This document shows positions 35,348 to 46,900 of a stretch of DNA of 64,000 nt, piece after piece (the stretch's first letter is position 1; every line of letters starts with the position of its first letter). This DNA comes from Hymenoscyphus infarciens (Eukaryota; Ascomycota; Leotiomycetes; Helotiales; Helotiaceae): assembly GCA_001414345.1 (NCBI GenBank), contig LLCB01000025.1, positions 248,001 through 312,000 on the forward strand, read 5' to 3'. The translations under genes and the position numbers were made by a program. Below the pieces are notes generated by a model. That model was not told where the DNA came from and did no database searches. It worked only from the letters and a program-made list of their open reading frames with translations.

Positions 35348-35984
35348 GTTGATGGTCGAGAGGCGTTTGGTGTTTGAAACTTTGATCGTTACCTAGGTAT
35401 GACTCTACAGTACAATTGGCGGGGCTGAAGGGGAGATTCCCGCCAGAAAAGTCAGTAATCGCTTTGTTGGAAAAACACCTTCTTTCCTTTACGTGCAAGA
35501 CAAAAATTATCTCGGAGGCCGGAAAAGGGTATCGAACACAAAGGTCGGATCGGGAAAGTTGCAGGGAGCTCATAATGTAGCGCCCAAGGCCGATTCGCCA
35601 ACTTCTATTTCCCCCAGTGAGATGATTATTACCTACTTGGGTCCTTGATTGTTCGTGAGATTTCCCTCTTATTTAAGTATGTCAGGTAGCTTCCAAACCC
35701 CGAAAGTAGAACAGTCCATTGTACGATGTATTCCTTTTGTTGTTTTCTCAAATTAATTACTGCATGTTTCATCTCGTAACTCGCCGGCTACCTATTCTAA
35801 ACCATACTTCCAGATCATGTAACCGCTCTCATTGATTCCAATGTTAGTGTTCATAGCTTATTACAGTCTCAACCCTTGAAGCAAGTCCGCGCTTTGTTTT
35901 TCATCGCGATGAGGTTTGCGCTTGACCGTTGGACAGTGGCACACAGTCTCAGAGGTCTCAAATCTCACTTGTCTACATTTGAGG
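35348..35984. other. Spacer between the F-box and HET relics
   Basis: No intact gene. The left part would be the promoter of the F-box relic. Around 35870-35985 there may be further unrecognisable remains of the HET gene. Confidence 0.35.
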
Positions 35985-36701
35985 CACAAGATAGGAATAT
36001 ATCTCAGCTCTTGCCCAAATGCAATACGTTTGCGGCAATGCTATTTTCAATATTGCTACGGAAGGCTCTAGCGGCTGCAACGACGGGATAGTTAATTCAG
36101 CCGATGAGTTGAGACAAGTTGAGATGGACCTGTTGGAAATTCCGTATCATCAGGATGTACGTTCGCCGAAAGAAGCTTTATAGTGATAAATTCGCGCGCA
36201 GCCCTTTAAGTTGGCGCGCTTAGGTGTTGCAAGAAGAGGTTCTATCGGCCTGGATCCTGCGTTACTCCGGCCGACAACTGACCCGGGCTTGCCATTCTAG
36301 GTGGTATTATAATGAAGGAGAGCCCACGGTCAAAGAAAAGAGTCAGAATCGCGGTAATAACTGAAACACGTGAGAGAGGAGATGAAAGCAGCAACTTGGG
36401 GATATCTATTAAGTTGCTTCATTGGTGGTATAAAGTTGTTGATGACTTTTCCTCACGCAACATTACCTACTCCTCTGACAGATTCCAAGCAATTTCCAGC
36501 GTGGAAGTCGGCCTTCTTTCTAGATATTTAAAGATCGCACGAGTTTTCGAGAAACACTGCCGGCCTGAATACAAAAGTATCTTACACGCCCTGAAGCTTG
36601 AAAAGGTCGAAGGGTCGAGCGATGAGTTCAAACGCATTGGCATTGCGCAGATATTAGACGATTTCGGGAAGACAGAAGAGCGTCTGAGAAGGAGGGAATG
36701 A
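35985..36701 (+). pseudogene. Relic of a HET-domain (heterokaryon incompatibility) gene
   Basis: Two separated pieces on one strand fit the HET family in the right order. At about 36003-36157 a frame reads ISALAQMQYVCGNAIFNIAT then EGSSGCNDGIVNSADELRQ, matching the family pattern D.......M..VY.NA...IAAT.S....G. At 36400-36500 (inside a 129-codon frame starting 36312) it reads LHWWYKVVDDFSSRNITYSS then DRFQAISSV, like W..iV..YS.R.LT..sDrLpAisG. The middle, which usually carries RGWvfQErlLSpR, and the N-terminal part are missing. HET proteins trigger non-self recognition cell death in fungi (family knowledge); this copy is a fragment. Confidence 0.6.
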
Positions 36702-37611
36702 ACCAGTTATGGCATTTTCTGTCAGTTTCAGCGGGTCATCTGGTGACGGCTTGAGCTTGAAGTTAGTTGAAGAGTGGTTTTTGTAGTAACGCTATGGCAA
36801 TTGCTTTCTTAACCATTGGCTCGATATCTTCTCTGGTCCATTTCCTAATTAAGGTGCTAGGGAGTGTCTAAGAAGGATAGCTTAATAGGAATAGGGGTTA
36901 CAGCTTGCGCAACGGAATGTACGACTGGGTAAAGGGGCTCCAGTTACTTGCTCATTCCGTGTGATTGGCTGTTCATTCTCTTTATCAAATTTGAATAAAG
37001 ATAAATAGGCGTTAGATGTAGGCATGTAGTTAAACGAAACTCTTTGGTATTCTCTCACTTCCCTACAATAAGCGTACAGATTGATGGTTCTCCTCGAAAC
37101 TACCTTAGATTGAAACTCCTCAGACAGATATTCATCCAAGTTGAATGTAATCTGTCTTTGGCACTGTATGGTTCGCCCCGCTGCAGTCTATTGTTTTTGC
37201 CATGGGTCTATCTTCAATGGCTGAGTTTTCGGTATGTTGATTCATAACTCCTCTTCTTGATACATTTAGTCATTTCTTCATATGAATCTTGTTCATGTGC
37301 TGTTTGAAGTGGATTCTTTTAATCCTTTGGTCATACTTCTGGGTTTACTAGTGTATGACTGTAGTTAAAGATAATATGTTTTGTCATTCTTGATACTATA
37401 TAAACTATTTTTCCTTGTTGTGGTTGACCCCCAATATCACGTACACCGGTGACTCGACACCGAACTTTCCCGGTAACCCAGTCACAACAATCAACTTCAA
37501 CTGTACTTAATCGCAGGATAACTTCATCAAATTCATTCCCGCAACTCAACTCAACTCTCACACAATACAAACAAACACCTTTACGACTCCTTTGAGAGTA
37601 CTTCCATCAAA
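36702..37611. other. Intergenic and promoter of the methyltransferase
   Basis: No gene is supported. AT content is moderate. A TATA-like element at 37397 lies 208 nt upstream of the methyltransferase start, and the last 100 bases are C/A-rich. Confidence 0.4.
37397..37404 (+). promoter_or_regulatory. TATA box candidate of the methyltransferase gene
   Basis: TATATAAA about 208 nt before the ATG at 37612. The distance is long for a TATA box unless the leader is about 150 nt. Confidence 0.4.
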
Positions 37612-38286
37612 ATGGCCTCAGAAACTACCCCCGCGGACCTCAAAGCCCGCATGAAAGCCTCCTACGACGCAATCGCACCAAAATACAACGAATGGACAAC
37701 CTCCCACGCAGACAAGAAACTCCACTACCTAGACCAACTTCTCAGTCATCTCCCCACCAAAACCACAACCCCAATTTCAGTCCTCGAACTCGGATGCGGC
37801 TATGGACTCCCCGTAACCCAGAAACTCCTCTCGTACCCCCACTTTTCCGTCGTTGGAAACGACCTCTCCAGCGCCCAACTCGCGCTTGCCCGCAAGAACT
37901 TGCCATCTGAGCAACTCACTCTGGCTGAGGGCGACATGCTCGCTCTCGACTTTCCACCCGCCACTTTCGATGCGGTGGTTGGGATGTACTCTATTATCCA
38001 TCTCCCACGCGAGGAGCAAGTTTTGATGTTGAAAAAGATCGTGTTGTGGTTGAAACCCGGGGGATGGTTGTTGGCCAATTTCGGGGCTGCAGAGACGAAG
38101 GCGAGCGAGGCGCCGAATTGGTTGGGTGAGGAGAAGGGGTGGATGTATTGGAGTGGTTGGGGTGCTGAGGGGACTTTGAAGAAGATCACGGAGGCTGGGT
38201 TGGAGGTTGTTCTTGAGGAGATTAAGGTTGATGAGGACGAGGTTGCGGTCAAGTTTCTGTGGGTTCTGGCTAAGAAGGGTGAGTGA
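37612..38286 (+). CDS. SAM-dependent class I methyltransferase
   Basis: Single exon, 224 residues. Motif I is VLELGCGYG (residues 57-65), followed by the acidic end of strand 2 (VVGNDLSSAQLALAR), motif II/III GDMLALDFPPATFDAVVGMY, and the post-motif KIVLWLKPGGWLLANFG. This is the complete methyltransf_11/25-type Rossmann fold; it transfers a methyl group from S-adenosylmethionine to an unknown small molecule or other substrate. The W-rich segment GWMYWSGWGAEGTLKKITEA fits related fungal proteins annotated only as methyltransferases. No targeting signal is visible. It stands alone, with no biosynthetic core enzyme near it. Confidence 0.9.
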   Translation: MASETTPADLKARMKASYDAIAPKYNEWTTSHADKKLHYLDQLLSHLPTKTTTPISVLELGCGYGLPVTQKLLSYPHFSVVGNDLSSAQLALARKNLPSEQLTLAEGDMLALDFPPATFDAVVGMYSIIHLPREEQVLMLKKIVLWLKPGGWLLANFGAAETKASEAPNWLGEEKGWMYWSGWGAEGTLKKITEAGLEVVLEEIKVDEDEVAVKFLWVLAKKGE

Positions 38287-39018
38287 GAAAGAAAGGAGGG
38301 ATTTATGGATGGAATCAACTTCTTGTCAGCGAATGGTTGGAGGGCTTCATCCCCTCTTGGAGAAAACACACCGTTTTGGGCGTTTATGGATTGAGCTGGA
38401 ACTACATAAAGAAGACTTTACTTGAGTGGTTTGCAAACTAGACTTCCCGATTGGGTCCAGCGGCGTGGTAGCAGTAGCAAGCAGAGGGGGTGAATCATGT
38501 GATCGAATCAAGCTTTCCAAGGTTCCTTGGCATGATGAAACTATCTTGGCAACCATTCTTAGGCCAAGTTTCAGGCATTAGGTTCCACCTTGAAAATATC
38601 AACAACAAACTCGCCCTACCCGAGATCTCACGACATTCCATTTACGGAGAAGAGGATTCACAACTCCATCAAACTCCTTTCCCAGCATCAACGGTGCTGC
38701 ACAAACATGTCTGATTCTGCCCTGATTCTTTTAACGCCTAGGCCTGTTATCTGCCCCACTTTCTGCAGCCGTTGGTACCGGCGCAGCCAATGGGGATCAC
38801 GGGAACCACCAGCATGGAAGATGTGACGCGTAACTCCTCACACCAACATCTACGTAAGGTTGGGGGACTTTTCCCTTTTGAGCAAGGCGCGCTTGCTTGC
38901 GGAGATCAGAATCTGTTGGTGTTTTGCTTTCTCGCTCTCTCTGATATACTCCGTATATCCTGTTTTCCCCCTCTTTCTCTTCTTCAAAGATTCAATCAAC
39001 ACCATCAAATCTATCACC
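38287..39018. other. Promoter region of the small secreted protein gene
   Basis: No gene is supported. The final 100 bases are C/T-rich followed by atcaccATG, a good fungal start context. Confidence 0.4.
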
Positions 39019-39579
39019 ATGTTCTTCTCTTCTCAAACCCCGGCAGTAGCTCTGCTCGTCCTCACCGGAATCGCTTCCGCCGCAAGACCACAACAACAAG
39101 CAACTCTTCACCATCTAGGATCGCCCCAATCTTCATCTCAGACTCCCATCAAGCAACCAAAACCATGGAAGCTCACCTCAAAACCCGGGAAACTCACCCT
39201 CTTCCCAGACAGCACCAAAAAACCCGCCGCCCACGCCCAAAGACCAACATGCAATACCAAAGCCTTCCCCTCTTCTCCCCTCAGTCTAGAAATAGAAACT
39301 TGTTTATCAGGAAACTATTATCTCTACTACAACCTACTTATCGACGAGTATGCTGTTTGTAAAGATGGCTCCTTGCCCCTTTTGATGTACTATAATCGAA
39401 GCGGATGTGTCGGACTTCCTTCTTTTACTACGGCGGGCATGGATTTGGATGAGGTGGAGGGGACTTGTATGGCTAAGAATCCGAGCAAGTATTGGAGTTT
39501 GATTTTCAGGTGTGGTGAGGGGATGGAGGTTAAGGAGGGGGGTGAGAAGTATGTTGATGCTGTTCCCCCCACCGCGTGA
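39019..39579 (+). CDS. Small secreted cysteine-containing protein (effector-like)
   Basis: Single exon, 186 residues, starting MFFSSQTPAVALLVLTGIAS with a clear signal peptide (cleavage near SAA). A basic, Pro/Lys-rich region (about 25-75) is followed by a compact domain with six Cys: C in RPTCNT, CLSGNYYLYY, YAVCKDGS, SGCVGLP, GTCMAKN and FRCGEG. I know no named family for it; size, secretion and Cys content fit a candidate effector or other apoplastic protein. An upstream in-frame codon at 38860 would add 53 residues and hide the signal peptide, so 39019 is chosen. It is the last gene before the transposon island. Confidence 0.75.
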   Translation: MFFSSQTPAVALLVLTGIASAARPQQQATLHHLGSPQSSSQTPIKQPKPWKLTSKPGKLTLFPDSTKKPAAHAQRPTCNTKAFPSSPLSLEIETCLSGNYYLYYNLLIDEYAVCKDGSLPLLMYYNRSGCVGLPSFTTAGMDLDEVEGTCMAKNPSKYWSLIFRCGEGMEVKEGGEKYVDAVPPTA

Positions 39580-40540
39580 GGGTTTCTTGTTTGATTGCGG
39601 TTCTCGTGAAGATTACCGGGACGACGGGACGGGGAAGAGGTTAAGTCTGGAGCGATTGAAGCAATACGCTTTTCTCCATCTCAGCAAGTCCTCTGGCAAC
39701 CAACAGTACAGTAACGACACAGCAACGACGTTCAAATTGCCCTGCCAAGTCCCAACCGACCGACCGCCCGAAATCATCACGCAACTCCACCAGCGAAATA
39801 ACTCCTCACCAACAATCTCTCCACCACATGTACACATACGCGCCACCAAGGCACCACGCAAGCGACGGAGAATTGATTACGACAAAGTATATTTCTCACG
39901 ATCCATGACCGGCATTCCAGAGTGCCAAGCAGCATAGGGCTGACGAGGAATCTGGCATATTCTCGGCATTATGGGGGGAAGTGGAAGGGATCAGGTGAAA
40001 CTTGACACTCCACGTTGGGGTTTTACCAATGTCTAACCATTGTTGTCATCTGATGCTTGCGTCGAACTTGGGATCGGATGGGTGGTGGATGACGGCGACC
40101 CCGAGGGCTCGGAGACGCGAATTTTTGGAAGAGCGGGGGGTTTGATTGTTAGATTGTTGTGGTGTTGTATAAATGTTTGTATTGTATTGTAACACGAGGG
40201 GAGTAGCTCGATCGGAAGAGAAGGAATGGTTCGATAGCGCACCCTCTGTTCAGTCGAAAAATGTATTCCAATTCATAGAAACGAAATACCCATCATAAAG
40301 CTCACCATGTTATTCCGTGTCCTTGCGTATTGGAAAAAAGCCACCTGCACATGCGCTCCGAAAGAAATCCCCCAACAATCTTACCTGAAGAGTTTACACC
40401 ATCACTATCGAGCCCCTTGGAAAAAAGCAGAACACTCCCATCATCACGATACGGTCCACCTAATCAAGAAGCTCAAACTTGTTAACGATGAGACAGACAC
40501 AGTATGTGAGTTAAGTCGTAAAATTGAATAAGCAGTTGTT
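39580..40540. other. Gene-free stretch left of the repeat island
   Basis: Normal base composition. A frame at 39512-39937 overlaps the secreted gene and has no domain; frames at 40033-40242 and 40307-40531 are likewise unsupported. Confidence 0.4.
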
Positions 40541-40870
40541 TCGCGAATAACCCAACACCACGATTTCACGAGCAAGCTGTCGTTTTGCAAGTAAGCTAGC
40601 TGTCTTTGCGGATAATCTACCGTCTAGCGAGTAATCAACCATTCTGCGAGTAAGCCATCAATTACATTGCAAGTAAACATTTTTTCTCCGTAAAATACTA
40701 CTTTGCAAGTAAGCTACTCTTTGGCGCGAGAGAGAGCGCCAAAAAAAAAAATATACTTTTGGAGAGTAAGCTATCACGTCACGGGTAAGCTGTTACTATC
40801 CAGGTAAGCTACCACCATGGCTTTCTGGATAAGGCTGTCACTATGCAGGTTAGCTGTCACCACTTATGTT
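40541..40870. repeat. Degenerate approx. 20-nt tandem array (GTAAGCT core)
   Basis: About a dozen units with spacings of mostly 19-25 nt carry variants of (c/g)(a/g)AGTAAGCT followed by atcac/gtcac/atcattttg: for example caagtaagctagctgtcttt, gcgagtaagccatca, gagagtaagctatcac, gggtaagctgttact and aggtaagctaccacc. An A-run and a GCGC-rich hairpin (ggcgcgagagagagcgcc near 40724-40741) interrupt it. It is less AT-shifted than the related array at 1360-1612. Confidence 0.65.
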
Positions 40871-41026
40871 CTATGCAGTGGTGCAAGTCATTTTGAATTC
40901 TTCAGCCTCGACTATTTCCAGGTACCCTACAAATAGTTTGAATTTTGTTCCAAGATATCTCTACAAGATATTTTTACAAGACCTTCTCACAAGATAGTAC
41001 ACTCAGTACAATTAGTAGGTCACCTA

Positions 41027-41233
41027 CTAGGGCGTCCCGTACATACCAAAAGTCGGAAACGACGACTAAATCGCAAATCGTAAATCATAAATTGTAAATC
41101 GTAAATTATAAAGCTTAGATTTCTAAGTATATAGCCTTTTAGAGCTAAATTGTAAATCGTAAATTGTAAATTAATAAACGTAGATTTTTTAAAAGCTAAA
41201 TTGTAAATTATAAATCGTAAATTGTAAAAGTTA
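41027..41233. repeat. Left terminal inverted repeat of element A
   Basis: It reads CTAGGGCG... CCAAAAGTCGG ... then heptamers (aaatcgc/aaatcgt), a non-repeat stretch (aagcttagatttctaag, tatatagcc) and more heptamers ending near agctaaattg. The right end at 51118-51289 carries the same order in reverse complement. Confidence 0.7.
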
Positions 41234-42886
41234 TATAATTAATAAATAATTATAAAAGATATTAAATATTAAATTAAAATATATTAGAGTAAGAGATATA
41301 TATAGATAATATAAAAAGACTATATAAATTAACTTTCATTATTATAATAAGTTCCTAAATTATATCTTAAAACTAGGCCTTTTTTAAACTAATTACTCTA
41401 GATTACTTAATATTAAAGTAATTAGCTTACTTTAAAAGCTTAAATAATCTTGATTTAAGATTATTTAAGTACTTTTAGCTACTTTTCTTAATTATATACT
41501 AATTTCCTAATTAGAGTTAGCACTATTTATTTTATAAGCTAAAAAGTATACTTACTCTATATACTAACTCTCTTATATTACTTCTTTCTTTAAATACTAT
41601 ATACTACTTCTTATTATTCCTTCTTTTAAAAGTACTATTCTACTACTATATATACTCTCTCTCTTCTCTTAAATTTAAGTACTAATAATAATAGAAGAAG
41701 GAAGAGAATAAGCTCTAGTAGTAGCTCTAGATATCTATTAAAGTATAATATCCTTAGTAGTAGAACCTCTTAAGATAAATCGAATTAGTTACTCCTTCTT
41801 TTAAATACTACTCTATATTATTTCTTTTTTTAAAAGTATTATTCTACTATTATATATACTCTCTCTTCTCTCTTAAATTCGAGTATTAACGATAATAGAA
41901 GAAAGAAGAGAATAAGCTCTAGTAGTAGCTCTAAGTATCTATTAAAGTATAATATTCTTAGTAGTAGTATTATAGTATAATAATCTTAGAATTTTAAGTA
42001 TAGTAGAAAGTATAAAAGAAGTGATTTTAAGCATATAATAAGAGCTTAAATATACTACGTTAGTTTATCGATTTAGAGCTATATAAGGTGTTTATAAAAG
42101 AGTTATACTAAAAGGAAGTCCTTACTTAAAAGATATATAATATTCTTAAAAGTAAGTATAATATTAACGTCTCTAATACTACTTTTAAGCTCTAAATTAA
42201 TATAGAGTAGAACCTTCGCTAGTATAAGAAAAGTAAGACTACTTCTACCTTATATATATAAGTAGTATATCTCTTTAAAGATATAGAATTATCTAATTCG
42301 AGTATAGTATATATATTAAATTATAAAGACTTTATAATTAAACCTTAAAAGCTTTAAAAGTTACGATTTAAGATAAGCTTTTAATATTAAAGGTTTCTTA
42401 TATAAAAAGAGTATAAAGAGCTAGAAGCTATCTTTTAGTATAAGATCTACGAATATAGCTACTTTAGTATTATAAGAAGCTTTAGCCTTAGGTTCCTTTA
42501 TATATATCTTAATACTTATAGTATTAATAGAGATAGAGATAAAAGATAAGACTAGAATAAGATTTAAAAGATACTATTAAAAGTCAATAAGAAAAGGTAT
42601 AATTATAGGTTATAAGAGATTAAGAATACTTATAGTAAATATGTTATATTAAGGCTTAATTTTATATAAAGTATTAATAGATATTATATATTAAGGTTTA
42701 TTAGTATTAAGATATATATTAATATTAATACCTATACTTGATTTCTTCTTTAAAGTTATTATAGTATCTTAAATAATATAGTAGTATCTACTTTATAGTA
42801 ATATAACAATACTATAAGTAGCCTTAGAAAGATACTATACTATATATAATTAGATCGAGGATTAGAATCTCTAATAGTAGTAGATA

Positions 42887-43657
42887 CTAGTATAGTCGAT
42901 AGTATTATTATAATAAAATACTATAGTATTTTAGATTAATATATTATTATAATATCCTAGTAGTATATATCTAAATACGCTATAATATAATCGTAATATC
43001 GTGATATTATATAGTATATCTTTTAATAACTTATAAGCGCTAAAACTCACTTTTTCTCAAAATAAGACTATTTACACTTTTTCTATATACTCTTTTATCA
43101 CTTACTTATTAGACTAAAAAAGTTTTTATTCATCGATTTAGTTAATATTTACCTATAATTAAAGAGTAAAACTTAGTAGAATTTAATATACTAGTTTATT
43201 ATATTCTAGCTAGTAATCTAACGTTATCGTTAAATTAGTACTTAGTATTAAGAGATTTCTAGACATGTTTTTATCTCGTATAGGCTACCTTTTTAACTTT
43301 ATAATATTTAGGTTAATTTAAGAGCTATTTATATAATTCTTTTTTTAAAATACTCTATTTAAATAGATCTATAATTCTAGCTATTCAACTATATATTTTT
43401 TATATTATACGTTATACTATATAAAGCTAAAATAAAAGGCTAAAAAGAAGTAGAATAAAATATAAGATAAAAAGCTTAAATATTATAGCTTAGTAATACT
43501 ACGATATTATTATAATATTAATTAAAATACTAATAATATAAAGGATAATATTATTAGATATTATAGTATTTAAATAGTATAAATAGTATATATTAAAGTA
43601 GGTTTCTAATAATATATCGTAGTAGTATAATATTCTAAATACTATCGACTATACTAG
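42887..43657. mobile_element. 771-bp inverted-repeat element nested in element A
   Basis: Its first 20 bases, CTAGTATAGTCGATAGTATT, are the exact reverse complement of its last 20. It is flanked by a perfect 6-bp duplication TAGATA (42881-42886 and 43658-43663). The corresponding site in element B (about 53020) is uninterrupted and reads TAGACG. No coding frame is seen, so it is a non-autonomous, MITE-like element of unknown superfamily. Confidence 0.75.
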
Positions 43658-43974
43658 TAGATACTTACTATATACTTTATTAATAATAAGCTATAGAAAG
43701 TAGTAAAGAGCTATACTAATTTTTAAACTTCTATTAGTTTAGTACTTCTAAAGCTAACTAATATATTAAGGCTTAGTAAGAATAGCTTATAAAAGAGTTC
43801 TTAAATAAGTAGAAGATATACTTTTAAAGTATTTATAAAAAGAGGTTATTTTCTAAAAAGAGCCTCTCTAATATAATTACTATATTATATATATATATTC
43901 TAATTATCTAGAAAGAGCTTTAAACATTTATATATATATAGAATTACTATTATATTTATACTAATACTAATTAA

Positions 43975-46900
43975 GAGTGATAAAATAATTTTTATATAAA
44001 AACTTTTTCAGAATTAATAAAGTAACTCTAAAAGCCTTAAAATACGTTTAAATAACTATTAGATAGTCTAGAAAGAGACTAAAGTACTCTATAATTATAC
44101 TGAATAATTATAGTAGTAGTAGTAGTAGAAAAAAGAGAGGCTTATAAAGAGCCTCTATTCCTCTCTCTAGAGTACTAGTAACTAACAAAGATAGTATAAT
44201 AAACTAAGAAGAGTAGAGTATAAGAGAATAGAAGAGAGTATTAGACTACGTAGATATAATAAAGAAGAGCTTAATCTAAATAATACTTAACTTAGTAATA
44301 GAAGAGAAGAGTATTAAAGTAATTATTAAAGTAATAAGAAAAGTACTTAAGTATAAGAGAACTAGGAAGAGAGGGGATAATATAATTATATATAGAATCC
44401 TATAAGAGAAGCTTGCTATTATAGTTAAGAGAATAGAAGGAATAAAGGAGTATAGTCTAACGTAGGTAGAGAGAGCTAGAACTAGAGAACTATAGAGAGA
44501 GGTAGTAACTATATTATAAAGGGAATATATAGTACTAGCTAAATATACTAGAGAGATTATAGTCTAAGTAATAGAGATAAATAAAGAGAAGGATAAGCTA
44601 TTACTAAAGGAGGTAATTAGAACTATAAATATAGATAGATATAGAGTAGAAGTAATAGTAGCTTAAAAGCTCTAAAGTAGAGATATTATTATAAGATTTA
44701 AAAAAGAGAAGTAGATAAGATATATATAAGATAATAGCTAAATAAAGAAGGTATTTAAATAAAGAATAGTAGTAGTAGTAAGAATACTAGTAGTACTTAT
44801 AAAAAGAGCTCTAATAAATATACTTAAGAATAAAATAGAGAGTATACTATAAAGTATCTCTTAAGCCTTTAGTATAAGGATACTAAAGATTATATAATAA
44901 GGAAATAGATATAGAGAGTATTAGAGATAAAAGAGACTAGTTTAAAGGAACTATATTCTTAAAATAGTAATAATAGAGGAAGTAAAAAGGCTATATATAA
45001 GAGGAATACTATAAGAGGTATAATACTTCTTATATAAAAGATACGTCTTAAAGATAATAGTATAGAAGTACTATAAGTACTAAAAGTAGAGGTATATAGT
45101 ATACTTCTATAAATAAGATAAGAGATATATCTAGTATATATATAAGAGATATAAAGAAAGTAAGAAAGAGTACTCTAGTAAGAAGAACCTAAAAGAATAC
45201 CTAGTAAAGTATAAGAATTATAAAAGAAGATATCTAGTATTTATAAAAGAGTATTATATAAGAGAGTAATATTATAGATAGGAAAGAGAATAATATCTTA
45301 ATAGAATAACTACGTTTATAAACCTATAAAGACCTTTAAAGAAGAGTAAAGTAAAGACACTTTACCTATTTACCTTTAGCTAGAAAGAGGGTATAATAGC
45401 ACGCTATTCTGAATTGTTAGTATTCGTGAAACTGCCGATACCTCTACGACTGCCGATACTCCTACGACTTATAAGATAGAAGGGGCCGAAGAGAGTAAGG
45501 ATCAGATGTTATATATTTCGCTTCAAAGTCTTATATGTTTAGCTTCAAAGCCCTTGTTATTTTAGTAGCTATATTAGAAAGGACTCGGATATTATTCTTA
45601 TTAGGACTTAGTAGTCTCCGACCTCTTATATATAGATGTTTATACTCGGTATAGAAGCAGGATAGTTTTTCCTTTTCTTCCGTATCAGAGCCTAGTATCT
45701 ACTCACGTTATTCAGTCTCGAACGCACTCCTATATGCCTCTTCTCCTATAGTGTGTATTTCGTGCCGTTATAGAGAGCTTATAAAGCTTAAAGAAGAGGT
45801 AGAAATAGAGATCTATACTAAGAAGGCTAACAAATATAAATAAAGTAGAATATATAAATAGTAGTAACTTAACCTAGTTCTTAAAGAGGCTAAGAAGCTC
45901 TCTTAGTATAATAAGAGATCTAAATAGAGAAGAAATAGAAGTAACCTAAACCCTACTTATAAGACTACTATAAGTATAATAGTACTATACTAGAATATAA
46001 GGAAGATACTAGAAGCTCTTAATATAGCTCTAAATTATAAAGAGGAATATAATATATTAGTAATCTAAGAACTAGTATAGAATAGTATAAGAGACTCTCC
46101 TAGCTACTTCTTAAGCTTAAGATATAATATAATCTAGTTAGATAAGATAATAGTACTCTTTATATATAAAAGATACTTAAAAATAAGCTAGACGTATACT
46201 ATAAATAAGAACTAAGTAAGTATAATAATAAGAAAGAGAGTAGATAAGATAATAGTCTATTTAGTCTATAACCTATAAATAGAGTAGATACTAATTAAAG
46301 ATATACTCTAATAAGTAAGACTAAGAAGAGTATTTATAATAAATAACCTAAATACTTACTACCTCTTATAAGATATATATAAGAGATATAATAAGAACGT
46401 AGACCTCGTCTTTAAACTTACTATACTAGAAGTACTAAAAAGAGACATACTTTATAGTAAAGCTATATAGAGAAGAAAGGGCTTCTATAACTCTATAATT
46501 AACCTTACCTTCTCTACTAAGAACGTAGCGACCTAGTAAAAGTCTCTAAACTTACTAGGATTAAACTATATAGCTTAACTCTTTATAATAAAAGTAAGAG
46601 GAAGAGGAAAGGTATTATAAGTATCTAGATTTAGCTAAAGACTAATAGATAAGATTCTAGTTAAAGTAGAAGCCTCTTACTTAGAAACACTTATAATCTA
46701 AAATATATAAGAACTTAAGAAAGTAGTATAAAGACTTATAGAAGACTTTTAAAAATAGTAAAGGCTTTAATACTACTCTAAAAGCTAGATAAAAGAAGAG
46801 TATAGCCTTAGTAGAATATAGAGGTTAAAAAAGCGTTAAAGAAAATAAGAAGATATAAAAGGACCTAGAAGAAGTACTAAATAAGAAGCTTAAGATAGTA

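Noticed and set aside
34788..35573. A 261-codon minus-strand frame over the F-box relic
   Set aside because: It is an overlapping frame of the F-box relic; its residues are low complexity and match no family, whereas the other frame gives coherent F-box sequence.
37612..38286. Secondary-metabolite cluster around the methyltransferase, with IMP dehydrogenase as a mycophenolate-type resistance gene
   Set aside because: No polyketide synthase, peptide synthetase, terpene synthase or P450 gene is present, and the IMP dehydrogenase is an ordinary single housekeeping copy as far as this window shows.
39512..39937. A 141-codon frame overlapping the end of the secreted protein gene
   Set aside because: It has no domain, its start lies inside a supported gene, and no splice logic links it to anything.
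40541..40870. CRISPR-like regular array
   Set aside because: Units are degenerate, spacing is irregular, there are no unique spacers of constant length and no cas genes; the genome is eukaryotic.
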